From: Tribonema minus
Taxonomy: Eukaryota; Sar; Xanthophyceae; Tribonematales; Tribonemataceae
NCBI GenBank assembly: GCA_017506865.1
Contig: JAFCMP010000517.1
Coordinates: 496,001-560,000 of the forward strand
Direction: 5' to 3'
DNA: 64,000 nucleotides
The notes beneath the pieces are model-generated. The model made no database searches and was not told the origin of the DNA. It saw nothing but the letters and a program-made list of their open reading frames with translations. The position numbers and the translations under genes are program-made. Of the stretch, positions 34,941 to 45,900 are shown in pieces (the stretch's first letter is position 1; each line of letters begins with the position of its first letter).

Positions 34941-37201
34941 TTAAAAATCATCCATTTCCTCTTCGAAACCACTGGAGGGCTTCTTCATGACATCCAGGAA
35001 TGGCACATGGACAAATACCACCCGCCCCAGGCACTGGTACCCCTGCGGCTCCTGAACAAGGGCACATCAAGGGCACACAGGGCAAGCAGGCGTTAGCTCA
35101 GCACAGCGGGGCTTACCAGCAATCCAAGATTTGGAGGCTGATGATCCGATCCAAGCCACTACACCCAGATTTTCACCTCATTCTGCGTCGGCGCTAACCC
35201 TAACCCTGCGTCGGCGCATCTTGCTGCCATTTGCCACTGTGTGCTGGCAGAGCCTTTGACTTTCTAGGCAGTGCACGGAGTACTCTGAGAGTGATTCATG
35301 TCTGATGCCTGATCACATGTTGCGCAGCGCCAAAAACAGAACGTTCATTGCCGCTGCAGCTGACTGCTGGCGTCATGGTGCTTGACCAATGCAATACAGT
35401 GGTAGATCACAACGACAGTAGTTCAACATGCACCTCATTTCTGTCCTGTCGCATGCGCATTGATAGTCACATCAGGCATACACAGTCAGGTCATGTGGCA
35501 GTGCTTGGCACAGGCTGAGACTGTGCGACATTCATCATGTCGCGGAATTGAAGTAGCCCGGCATCAAGTTGCATTGAAAACCGCTACTTGGAACATACCA
35601 GCTAATCAGCACGCCTTCAGCCAGTCCTCTCAAACCACAGATAAATGTTACATGTAGGTACTGCTGCAGGCTCACCTGTTTGAACCACCTGATGATGACG
35701 CTCTTGTCCGGTGCCTGCCACACAAAGAACTTGCCCTCCTGGAAGTCCACCTCTGCACGGTCCACCACCGCCAGCACTTCCGTCGTCTGTGAAGACACCG
35801 CACGCACACAACGCAGGTCATGATCAGGTGAGATGCGCGCAACAACAAGTGTACTCAATTTCTGTTTACTGAAGAATAAGCATCTGCATATTGCCAAATG
35901 CAGGCACCAACGACGGCCGTTACTTTCTTTGCTCTGCAGAACGATGCCGGTCTCAACACCTTTATGTGCTGCGCTAAACAGCTGTACTTAAACCCTGACA
36001 ATGACCTCCAGGGCCAGCACCCGGTACACGCGAGCTCTCCTCTCAGCAACACATGTAGATGTATGCTATAAGTAACACACTGTATGTATGTATGCACAAG
36101 CACTCACTGCGTCCTGCGGCAGCGAGATGCCCAACGCGTCACTGGCTGCCACGATGATGACAGGTCCATCACGGTACGGTATAACATACTTTATGTACGT
36201 ACTGTGTATGCATGCACTCACCGCGTCCTGCGGCAGCGATATCCCCAGCGAGTCACTGGCTGCCACGATGATGACAGGGTCAATCAAGTCCGTCACGGTG
36301 TCACCGCCAGGCAGTGCCACCGTCCCCATCTGCGGCCCCTCAGGGTCCGTAAAGTCGTACTGCCATGTACCCTGCTCCGCAGGCTCTCCGCTCGTGGGCG
36401 CCGCGATATCCTGCAAGCAAGCGCGCCAACATGCCAAAGAAAAATCGACTAAATCACATATTGGGCCAAGGGATAGGCATTGCTGATAGTACGTGTGGAT
36501 GAGTTAGGGCTTATAGGTTGAGGGAGGTCGAGAAGCGGCCTAACAGGGGTGCATACATGTGGATGTACAAGTAGGTTAGTATGGCGGGTGCACATGCTGC
36601 GACGAACCGCATCACATTGGCGCCAGTGCACACATGCACGTGCAATTCATGACGTCGGCGGTTCAAACAGAAGTGCGTACATCCGCACCGCACGAATGAA
36701 GACTTGGGCAATTGCCGAACAAGCTCACCTCAGCTGTGAGGCCAGGGTAGGCTCCAGCGATGCATACGGTGCGCGGATAGTGCTCCCGGGCTCCTATCTG
36801 TACAATTGGCAGGAAGCGGCTGCCGGTACCGTGCAGCCCTGTCTGCTCCATCTGAGCTACCATCTGCAAGCAGCATCACATGTTGACAACGGGAAGGGCT
36901 TGATCAACATGACACTCCATTTGCGCTTATGAAGTGAGAGATCGAATCTGCGGGAAGCGGCCAATGTCTTAGCATCATGATGATACGATACTTGATTTCT
37001 AGGACGCGCCGTATGGCGAACCCGAAGTTAGTCAGGCGTAACATCGTATCACAGCACGCCAAAACTTACCTGGGTTGATCTGCTGCCGCACGTTGCAGTT
37101 GCCTGCCTGGCTTGCCGACATGCTCTTAAGGCAGGAGCTGGAACGAAGCCGAGAGCGGCATCGACGTAAAGCAGAGAGAACAGAAATGTCAACCGTATCA
37201 T
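34941..37201 (-). CDS. Predicted plastid-targeted protein, function unknown
   Basis: Five exons (37070-37201, 36729-36863, 36222-36410, 35676-35786, 34941-35051) join in phase 0 throughout to 225 residues. The N-terminus MIRLTFLFSLLYVDAALG is signal-peptide-like and is followed by FVPAP and an Arg/Ala/Thr/Ser-rich, acid-free stretch (about 24-44). That is the layout of bipartite presequences in algae with red-derived complex plastids, where Phe follows the cleavage site. The mature part is soluble, with LHGTGSRFLPI near 54, TWQYDFTDPEGPQMGTV near 108, DPVIIVAASDSLGISLP and a C-terminal GRVVFVHVPFLDV ending in an acidic tail. I cannot name the family; it could be a photosynthesis assembly factor. 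Exon 3 has a well-preserved echo in the next intron. Confidence 0.75.
36100..36180 (-). repeat. Exon echo in the plastid-protein gene
   Basis: The last ~57 bases of the exon at 36222-36410 (DPVIIVAASDSLGISLPQDA) are copied 114 bp into the following intron at about 36108-36167, reading GPVIIVAASDALGISLPQDA with a GTGAGT donor. Eighteen of 20 residues are unchanged. The two donors sit in near-identical context. Confidence 0.9.
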
Positions 37202-37706
37202 TGCTACGCGTCTGAAAGTCACACCGCAAGAGATGCTGATTGAACTTCAAGTGTGACTTGAAGAAGAGATTCTTCATGTTTGAAGTGTAGACAAAAGGTC
37301 ATGTCCTCTCCATGAAAGCGTTTGCTCCTCAACATGTCATGCAAGATAGCCGCGAGATCTGCACAGCTGATGGTGCTGTTGTAAATGACTAAGTATATGG
37401 AACATCAGTATCTCATCAGTCCCAGATGTTTTAAAAATGTCATGCAGCAATGTAGGTACACATATGTAGCATTATCGGTGCGCTGACCACCATAGGAAGA
37501 GATCGTATATGATAATTTTGTCAAAGTTTTCACATTACAATTACACACAGCCAATGGCAAGCCTACCATATGCTATCAAGCACACCTGCCACTTGCAGCA
37601 GCGACCAGCATGAGCTATGCAAAGCAGGCACGCCACCTGTGTCAAGCAACATGCAAAAGTGTCAAACAGCAAAGCTCCTAGAGCAATGCTATGCACCAGA
37701 ACCTCG
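37202..37706. other. Spacer between two minus-strand genes
   Basis: Contains the upstream region of the plastid-protein gene and the 3' UTR of the cupin/FN3/PA gene. It carries an inverted cttcaagtgtgacttgaag at about 37245-37263 and is AT-richer than its flanks. No exon is seen. Confidence 0.5.
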
Positions 37707-40615
37707 TCATTGAACTGCCGTATTGTCCACATGATCATCCGCGCCCGGTGCCGCAGCCTGCCCCCGCCCGCTCTCCGGTACCGCCGCCAGCAGCACAGCG
37801 GCGTGCTCCTTCAACATCAACACGTGCGGTATTCGAACCTCCCGCCACGGCCCCTCGCTGTCCTCCCGCGCCCAGCCATCCGGGGGGCTGCTCCCGGGCA
37901 TGCAGAACTGGCTGAAGCCGCCTGCGTGCGTGCAGCTGCCGTCGTCCGCAATGACCACCGCCAGCGCGCGCGCGCGCTGCGCCGCCATGACCTTGTGCAC
38001 GAGCGGCACGGCGCCGCGCGTCACGAGCGCGATGCGGCCGCGCACGAACGACGCGTTGCGCAGCTCCGGCGCCGCGGCGTCGGGCGGGTCCGCGGGGATG
38101 AGCTCCGCGGTGACGAGGTGCGTGCGTGGCGAGAAGTGCCCCGCCCACACGGGCACGTCCGCGCCGCCCAGCGCGATGGCCAGGGGCCCCCTGTCGTCGG
38201 CCACGTGCACGCGCTCGCGCGCCGCGTCCAGCGTCACGGTGGGGCCGCGCGCCATGCGCTCCGCGTGCGCGTGCAGGCCCACGATCGGCGCCCCCCCGAA
38301 GTCCGCGTAACGGACGGCCGGGTCGCGCGGCGTCGGCAGCGGCTGCAGCGGCGCGTTGCCGTGGATGCCCTGCACCGCCAGCTGGCGCCGCGCCAGCGCG
38401 GTGGGGGCGTCGCCGGCGGCGGCGGCGGCGGGCGTGACGGGCGCGCTGTTGCGCGACCAGTCGCTGGTGCCGACGGCGTTCTGCGCGCACGCCGCGAACG
38501 TGTGCGGCACGCCCGGCGCGAGGTTGTTGACGACCACGGAGTCCGTCGTCCAGTGGGGGACGCCGGGGGGGACCTGCGTCGCGGGGAAGACCCCCACAAA
38601 CTCCCACTCCCGCCCCGCGCGCTCCCCCACCTGCATGACGACGTGCCAGAACTGCACGGGCGCGCCGCCGTCGTCCGCGGGGTTGTCTATCGCCAGCGTC
38701 ACCGCCTGCGTGCCCGCCATGGCCTTGACCGGCAGCGCCGCCATGCCGGAGGGCACCGTCACGGGCAGCGTGAGCGCGGGCGCCGACGGCAGCGAGAACG
38801 GCGTCGCCGCCGCCGCCCCCGCGCCGTACGTCAGTGCCACCTGGAACGTGTACAGGGTGCCGGGCGTGAGGGGGGCGTTTTCGAGAGCGTGCGCCAGCCT
38901 GCGCGCGCCCCCCCGCCGCGTCACCACCAGCCCGCTGGGCTCCACCGCCGCGGCAGTAGCTGCCTCCGCCAGGGCAGCGGCCAGCGATACCTCCGCAAAG
39001 CCGCCGCCGTCGCACGCGCCGCCGCCGCTCGATGCAGCAGCTGATGCGGGCGCGATGGCGCTGGCAGCAGCGGCGGCGGCGGCAGCATCGGTCTGAGCGA
39101 TGGGGCACCAGGTGACGTTGAAGCGGACCTCGCTCTGGTCGTCCTTGCGCTGCTCAAAGGTGCTCGCCCACTCCAGCGACGCCGTGCGCCGCCCGATGGA
39201 CGTCACGCGCGGCGCGCCGGGGATCGGCAGCGTCAGCGACAGGACGAGGTGGTTCCAGCGGCTGGCGTCCTGCCACTCGCGGAAAGACTTGCGCGGCCGC
39301 CGCGCGCCGAGGCCGCCGCCGCCGCCGCCGCTGGCTTCGTCGCCGCCGCTGCTGCTGCTGCTGCCGCTGGCCGAGGCGCTGCTGCTGGTGGTGCCGGAAC
39401 TGGGCAGCGATGTGTACACGTTGTCCCACAGCGCTTGGAGCACCTCGCCCTCCGCCGTTCGCCGCATGCTCGTGTCAAATGATGGCGAGTCTAGTGCCGC
39501 CAGCAGTGCCAGCTGCTCCGTGTCCCCCGCCTCCGCCTGCCCAGCCAGGGTCGCCTTGACTCTGTTGAAGTTGGAGGCGTCCACGTAGCAGTGCTGCAGC
39601 AGTGTCACGTCCGTTGCCGCAACCACAGTTGTGGTGTAGCCGCTCGGAACGAAGAGCGCGTCGCCTTGGCTGACGTCTGCCGTGGCATTCTCGCCTTGTG
39701 CGCGGGCTGTTGCGCGCGAGACAGCCAGCGCCTCTGCCGATGAAGTATGGAGAGCTGCGTCGGAGGCTGCGGAAGGCAGCAGCGTTGCGCCGATGGCTCC
39801 ATCTATGATCGTTATGAGCATGTGCATGCTGTAAGGGCACTGCAGCGTAGCCTGACCCGCTGTGCTAGACAGCCGCTGCAGTGCCGGCCACTGGCGCGTT
39901 GCTGAGCTGCTGCTGGTGAACGCAGGCCCCCTGAGCCTCAGCATGTAGTCGTTGACAGTGATCCTGGGCGTTGCACGATGAGCACCAGAGCAACGCGCAA
40001 GAGCGCGTAAGCACTCTGTGCTATGCAACAGCTCTGATCACAAGCACACAATTAACTAAAGACATCACAAGATGCATTGCTCCCATACATAGTTTGCCTC
40101 ATCGTAAAAGCAAGGCTCTTGTGAAACCAAGGTGGGACTTGACTGCATTCACGGCTGCAAGGATGTGAGTTCTGCTTTTGCCCATTCGCAGTTCGCAGGC
40201 ATGATGGTAATGACGTTCTTACATTGTTGCTCTAGTATTCATGAGATACCGTCCCTGCACGGCAAAGTCCTGCACCTTACCTTGGCATAATCACCCTTGC
40301 TGCGACGGACGGGCAGCGGCTCTTGACGGGCCCAGATGTGTCCTGCTCGTAGCAGGAGTGAATGATCGACAGTAGCGAGGCAGGGAGGGCCTGGCTGTCT
40401 GCTGGATCCACCACCTGGCCATCGCTTGTACTCCACAGATCAAAACGGTCTATGTCCTCTATGCGCTTCACTATGGCAGGTACGCCAGGCACTGCATGGG
40501 CTACGAAAAACTGCGGGAAGTCGAGGTTGTCGACGGACACAACGGGCTCCTGCGCGAGCACACAGGCCAAAGCCGTGGCCCACGCCACACAACAGAACGT
40601 TTTGACAACTCCCAT
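37707..40615 (-). CDS. Secreted protein with cupin-like, two FN3 and a PA domain
   Basis: Two exons (40281-40615, 37707-39963) give 863 residues. The start at 40615 was chosen because it begins a clean signal peptide (MGVVKTFCCVAWATALACVL, then AQ); an upstream in-frame Met at 40669 would bury it. Residues about 30-250 look like a JmjC/cupin-8 fold: AHAVPGVPAIVKR near 38, SMHMLITIIDG near 157-167 and GDALFVPSGY at 212-221. The usual HxD iron pair is not evident, so catalysis is doubtful. FN3 domains cover about 359-510 and 515-622 (VPHTFAACAQNAVGTSDWS near 597). A protease-associated domain covers about 745-845 (RGRIALVTRGAVPLVHKV). Linkers are Ser/Gly/Ala-rich, with a poly-Ala insert in the first FN3. 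Likely extracellular or endomembrane. Confidence 0.8.
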
Positions 40616-40812
40616 GACGAGACTACTGCCCCATCCTCTGTCTGTCTTGCAGGATTCGGATATGAACACCGAGATCTTGATTTCCGTTATTTATGCAGGA
40701 ACTCGGTTCTAGAGAGTCCGAGTCCGAGCTCAAGTTCACCTTTGGGACCGCAAGTTCTTTCTTTCACCGGGCGGTGCCTTGTGCCACTAGTGTGCGCTGC
40801 TGTGATTGCCAG

Positions 40813-43800
40813 ATGAGCTCTAATGGTGCAGCAGCTGCGTCCAGGCCAAGGAGGTCAGTGAAGCCCTTGCAGCACTTCACCGTTAATCATTCACCTGCCA
40901 AGAAGCGCCAACGGAGAGAAGACAAGGACGAGGGCGTCAGTGCCAATGGCAAGGGCGGCAGGTCAGCAGCGATCCTCTGCGAAAAGCACTCCATACTCGA
41001 TGTTGATGGCTGCTTGCGGCAATGTACCTTTGTCTGAGTGCAGCTCCTCTTTTAGATGGTGAAACGATGCTTCAAATTCAAAAAGCCCGCACACGCGAGC
41101 CCCGTCGAGCATGCTTAGCGCTGACTTGGACTGCTGTATGCATTATACATCCACTGAGAGCAGCCGCCGACACATTTCAGCGCTTGTCATGGCTTATCCG
41201 GTGACAGGAAGCGGAGCCGCAACACCAGCGCCACATCCGGTGTCGACAATCCATATGATCAAATAAGGACCAAGGTCAAGAATCTGCTCACCAAGTTGCG
41301 GCGAGACAACTATCAGCTGGACGTGTACAACCAGGATGCCTCACGCACCGCCAGTAGCAAGAAGATGGCCCAGCGTCAGGAGCAGGCCAAGTTGGAGGAG
41401 CGTATCCGGCAAACGAAGCTTGAGGTATGTCACACCAGTGAGCTACTCATATGCAGAAAGGGGCTATCAACAGACTGTGCACTTAGCAATATCATGGCCT
41501 TCAGTTGGGGTAACTCATCATTATGACTCGCCTAAACTTTGATTCCATAGCCTGCGGTAGATGCTGCTGTAGTGCGCGCTGCACCGCAAACTAATAATGT
41601 AAGTGCCGCAAGTCCTTTCACCATGTTTGACCAGTACAACATGGCGTACTGCACCCGCTGCACGTCAAGGCGCACCCCCTATGTCACATGTGTTGCCTGC
41701 ATAGTTGGCAGATACGAAACGTACTTTCTGGGTTAGGTCGGCAAGTAAGCGCCATGATATAGCTTTGTCTGTGCTGCACCGCTGCTGGTATTCACCCGTG
41801 ACTTTTCTCAAAACAGACCCCCATGCAATGATTGCCATGTCTGGCAAGCACAGGTACGTTCTACGCTGAAGGAGTTGACGGAGATGAACAGCTCTGGACC
41901 ACGGTGGGACCACTTGCAGCCGGATGAGGATGGGCAGATTGAGCTGGAGGAGGTGGCTTGCACGGAGTGCGGCAGTGATGAGAGCACAGAGGGCAATGAC
42001 ATTGTCTTGTGTGACATGGAGGGCTGCTTCAGGGCTTATCATCAGGTCAGTTATGCTTTGCCTGTGCTGCTCACCTGCACGCTACATACTTCAGAAAACT
42101 GATATTCATTGATTCATGAGCGCCGTGGTCGATCGCTGATGCTGTCGGAGCTGAAAGCATCGACTCCAGACCCCATGAATTGAAGGCTTTCTAATGGGCA
42201 CCATGTTACAGCATGGGCCACCAACGCTTACAATCCAGGCTGCCTACAGGTGACAGCATTGTGTATGCCGCAGCACTCAAGAAAGCTAGGCTGCCTGAGC
42301 TATGCAACACGCCAGCATGTATGCGCTGTGTTTGCTGGCATATGCTGATGCTCGCATAACACGCACACTCTAGATCTGCATCTGCTTCTTTGAGAAAAGG
42401 GATGTGACAACTGTGGCATCTTGGACGTTGGCTATTGCCGCCTTGTCGGCCGCTTTTGTGAACTGCCGTAATTACAGCAACGGAGCCTCACAGCGGTCAT
42501 TTTGCTGTCGTAAGTCTGATGTTAATGCTGCGACAGCGCTGCTGCTTTTCGACGTCCGTTCATGTATGAGACCTATAAGCTGTTGGGCCCTTGTTTTTGA
42601 CGAAGAGTTTGTGATAACGCATCAGACAGTGTGTTGTGCAAGGCTGCAATTGTACAGTTCGCGATACTACTCGAGTAGGAACTGATACAACACTATCGGG
42701 ACATGCGTTTCTATGACTGGCTGAATATATTACATTCAAATGGCCCAGGCTTCTGTTTGCAGAGTTGTGTGTGACCACCGAGTGCTGCTCTCCCCAAGTG
42801 CTCTACTCTTGTTCGGCAACACTCAAAAGTTCCACCGCAAAACTCACTTGTGCCCCTTGTCTGCGCTGCATCACAGGCGTGCTTGAAACCGCCAATGGCT
42901 GCCAGCGTATTTGAGGATGAAGGTGCTGACTGGTTTTGCTGGCAATGCGAGTGCCTGCTGGACTGTCTGGAGCTGGTGGAAAGGGAGGAGGAAAGTGCCA
43001 ATGGCAAGCACCAGGATTTTGACAAGTGGCAGGCAAGTGCGCACCACACCCTTCATACTTGCAGTCCCAGGTTGCGAGAAACTAATTTCTAATCCCTGAT
43101 AGGCCAATGGAAATTAATCAAAAGAGCGTAGAGCATTAGATGACAAGGAGTGGTTAGCCGCAAGTGCCTTCCACCAGTAACCGTGGTTGCTGCTGTTGTA
43201 GTCGTTGGCCACGAGTCAAACAACCTTGTGTACAAAAGTTCAGGTAGTGATTGGCATCATAGTGTGTGATGTCATGCCTCAGTACCTGCATGCCCCAATG
43301 ATGTGCTTCAGAGTACTGGCTAGACTACTGCATAGTACTGGTTTTTCAAAACAAGCAGCACACAATGCGGCACCACAAGACACGGACCAACACCTTCAAC
43401 GTGGCGTGCATTTGATGGAGTGCCAAGTCGCTCAGTGCTATTGTGTGCATCACCTCATCACACTGCTGTGACTCACCCATGCCATTCACTTTCTGAGCAG
43501 TCATGCATCTGCATTTGGGGATTGAGTACACTGACAATACAGGGGGACTGATGCGGAGGTGACCGGCTACTTGAATTTGAGCATGTATAGCAGTATGTGC
43601 ACGTAATAGTACATACACAATGCATGCATGCAGGGGGACCGATTTGATGTTGAAGTTGTGGTGAATGTCATCCACTCTGGAAGAACATTTGACTGCATTC
43701 TTGCCATTATTAATTGCCATACTTCAAAGTACATGTCATTCCCCAAGCCTGCAATGCTTCCAAAAAAGCATGTAGGGGGAAGTCGTGTGACCCCCCCATT

Positions 43801-45260
43801 ACTTGAGCGTTCTGAACACAATGAGGAGTGCCTCAACAAGTGCACTTTTGCAGCACGCTCAAAAGCTATGAGGTGCTCTGTAGAATTTGATTGAGGTCAA
43901 AGGTACATCAGTGCACGGTGCACCAATATCTGTCACACACGTAATGCGCCTGTATGATGATCTTCAAATAGCACAACAGATCTAGGCCGTTGGCATTGCG
44001 AGTAGATGGCTGCACTTGCATCATGAGCACCATCTTACATTGCACTGCTGTGGATGACACACACAGTCGCAGAAGCGGCGCACTGTGACGTAACCTCATC
44101 GCTAAACCTAAGCGCCATGTCTGTTGTCACCCACTCTGCAGGATGTGTTCCCCGAGGCTGCAAGCGACGCGCATGCCACCAACGGTACTGCAATGGATGA
44201 GGACTCAGACGATCCCAGCAGCGACGAAGACTACGATCCCGAGAAGCTGCGCGCCAAAGCGGCTGCCAGAAAGGCGGCAGGCGGAGAGGCGGGGTCTAGC
44301 GACGGAAGCGAAGGCAGCGACGATGACAGCGAAGGGGGCGGAGAAGGCGAAGGCGGCAAAGCTGGCAGCGCACCGGAGGAGTCAGGCGACTCCGACAGCG
44401 AGGGCTACAACAGCGCGGACACGGACACGAGCGTGGAGAGCATCGGCGACGGCAACCTGGAAGTGGCAGTGCTCAGCGATGTGTCATTCGACAGCAGCGA
44501 GTCGTCAGCGGGGGAGGAGTCTGAGGGCAAAGGCGAAGGCGGCGGTGAAGGGGGCGGCGAAGGGGGCGGCAGCGAGGCGGCAAGCGACGCCGGCAGCGGC
44601 GCTGCGGCGGCGGCGGGCGGCAAGCTGACGGTGGGCAACCGCGTCAAGATGCGGCGCAGCGCGGGCTCCATCGAGGCCAAGGTGCTGGCGGACATCAGCG
44701 TGAGCGGGGAGGCGGACGTGGGGCGGCGCGTCGCGCACGTGCGCAAGGGCTTCCTCATGCTGGGCACCGTGGACGCGTACGACGCCGCCAAGCGCGCGTG
44801 GCGCTGCGCGCTGGACCAGAACGGCGCGGCGGTGACCATGACGCGCGAGGAGCTGCTGCGCGCGCTGCGGCTGGTGGCGGAGGAGGAGCTGCGGCAGAAA
44901 GCCGCTGCGAAGAAGGACAAGCTGGCGGCGAAGCGCGCGGCGGCGGCGGCGGCGCTGGAGGCGGGCGGCAATCTCGACGCTGCCAACATACTGCAGGGGT
45001 CGCGCACGCGCCGCAGCGTGGACTACATTGCGCTCAACAGGGAGATGTTCGGCGAGGGCTTTGATGCGGACATTGACGACCAGGACGAGGCTGCGGACGC
45101 GGAGAGGCGCGCGGATGCGGAGGCTGCTGCCGCGGCGGAGGACGACGAGGAGGGGGAGGGGGAGGGGCAGGAGGAGGGGGAGGGGGAGGGGGAGGGGGAG
45201 GAGGGGGAGGGGAAGGAGGGGGGGGAGGGAGAAGGGGGTGAAGAAGGAAATGACAACTAA
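40813..45260 (+). CDS. PHD-finger chromatin protein with Tudor-like segment
   Basis: Five exons (40813-40961, 41208-41424, 41854-42045, 42877-43032, 44142-45260) give 610 residues. PHD fingers read histone H3 tails in the nucleus. The zinc ligands are complete as C4HC3: C158, C161, C175, C180, H185, C188, C207, C210; the intron after 42045 splits the finger just after H185. After the finger, KWQDVFPEAA and SSDEDYDPE resemble the region following the PHD in plant HAT3.1/PRH proteins, but no homeodomain is seen. Residues about 425-475 (VAHVRKGFLMLGTVDAYD and on) resemble a degenerate Tudor-type barrel. The N-terminus is basic (PAKKRQRRED) and may be a nuclear signal. The C-terminus is Glu/Gly from GAGGGG repeats. 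The donor after 43032 is GC. Confidence 0.85.
45148..45245 (+). repeat. GAGGGG low-complexity tract in coding sequence
   Basis: Hexamer-like GAGGGG/GAGGAG repeats coding Glu-Gly at the C-terminus of the PHD protein. Being in frame with multiples of three it can vary in length without breaking the protein. Confidence 0.85.
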
Positions 45261-45900
45261 AGTAAACCGATGCTGCCGCCCGGCTGCCTCCTGGAGGCCA
45301 GTAAGGTGCTTTCAACGGCTCGCATATATGCCCTTGCCTGTGTGTGGCAAGTGAAGGAAGGCGGTGCCGTGTCTTTTGTGGGGTGATTCGTCGTACCCGC
45401 AAGGGGGTTGAGTCAGCATGGTGGCTGTCATCCCTCTACTACATTGGGGGTGGAACATGTTCGTAAGCGGGCATGGCATAGGCCCCTGCTCGCTATGATG
45501 CCTCTGGCATCAGGCCAATATGTGTTGACGTTCTGTTTCAAGGCTGCTCCATGTGCGTCTGATGTGGCTGACACTAGCCACCAACAAATCACACACAATC
45601 ACATCCATCCCTGTGTGCTTCTGCTTGTATTTCTTGTGTCCCTTGTATTGCCTCCATGTATTGCTGGAAGAATTTGCATACCTGAGTGTAATTCTGATCC
45701 GTCTGCAAGGACAATTGTCGCTCGCCATGTTGCCATCGGTCTCCACGTCTTGGTGCATGTTTCATCACTGCAGTGCAGATGCCATCATTTGTGCTTGACA
45801 CATGTTGCAGATTAAGTGTTGCAGTGTCACTCTTCAAGTTGAAGCTAACTTTAAGTTGAACATTAATGTCTGTTGTGTTCACACGCAGCAGTTTGCCACT
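45261..45900. other. Spacer between PHD and ECH1 genes
   Basis: Between tandem plus-strand genes: 3' UTR of the PHD gene and upstream region of ECH1. A short cttcaagttgaagctaactttaagttgaac repeat lies at about 45833-45862, close to the ECH1 start. No coding exon is convincing. Confidence 0.5.

Noticed and set aside
37617-39044. Plus-strand frame of 475 codons
   Set aside because: Arg/His-rich shadow of the cupin/FN3/PA exon, no signal or domain; the minus-strand frame carries clear FN3 and PA patterns.
36861-39963. Joining the cupin/FN3/PA gene to the exons at 34.9-37.2 kb as one gene
   Set aside because: The big exon has its own stop at 37707, and the right-hand exon of the other set opens with an ATG and presequence (37201), giving two models that each close in frame.
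44405-45007. Minus-strand Ser/Ala frame of 200 codons
   Set aside because: Shadow of the acidic exon of the PHD gene, low complexity.
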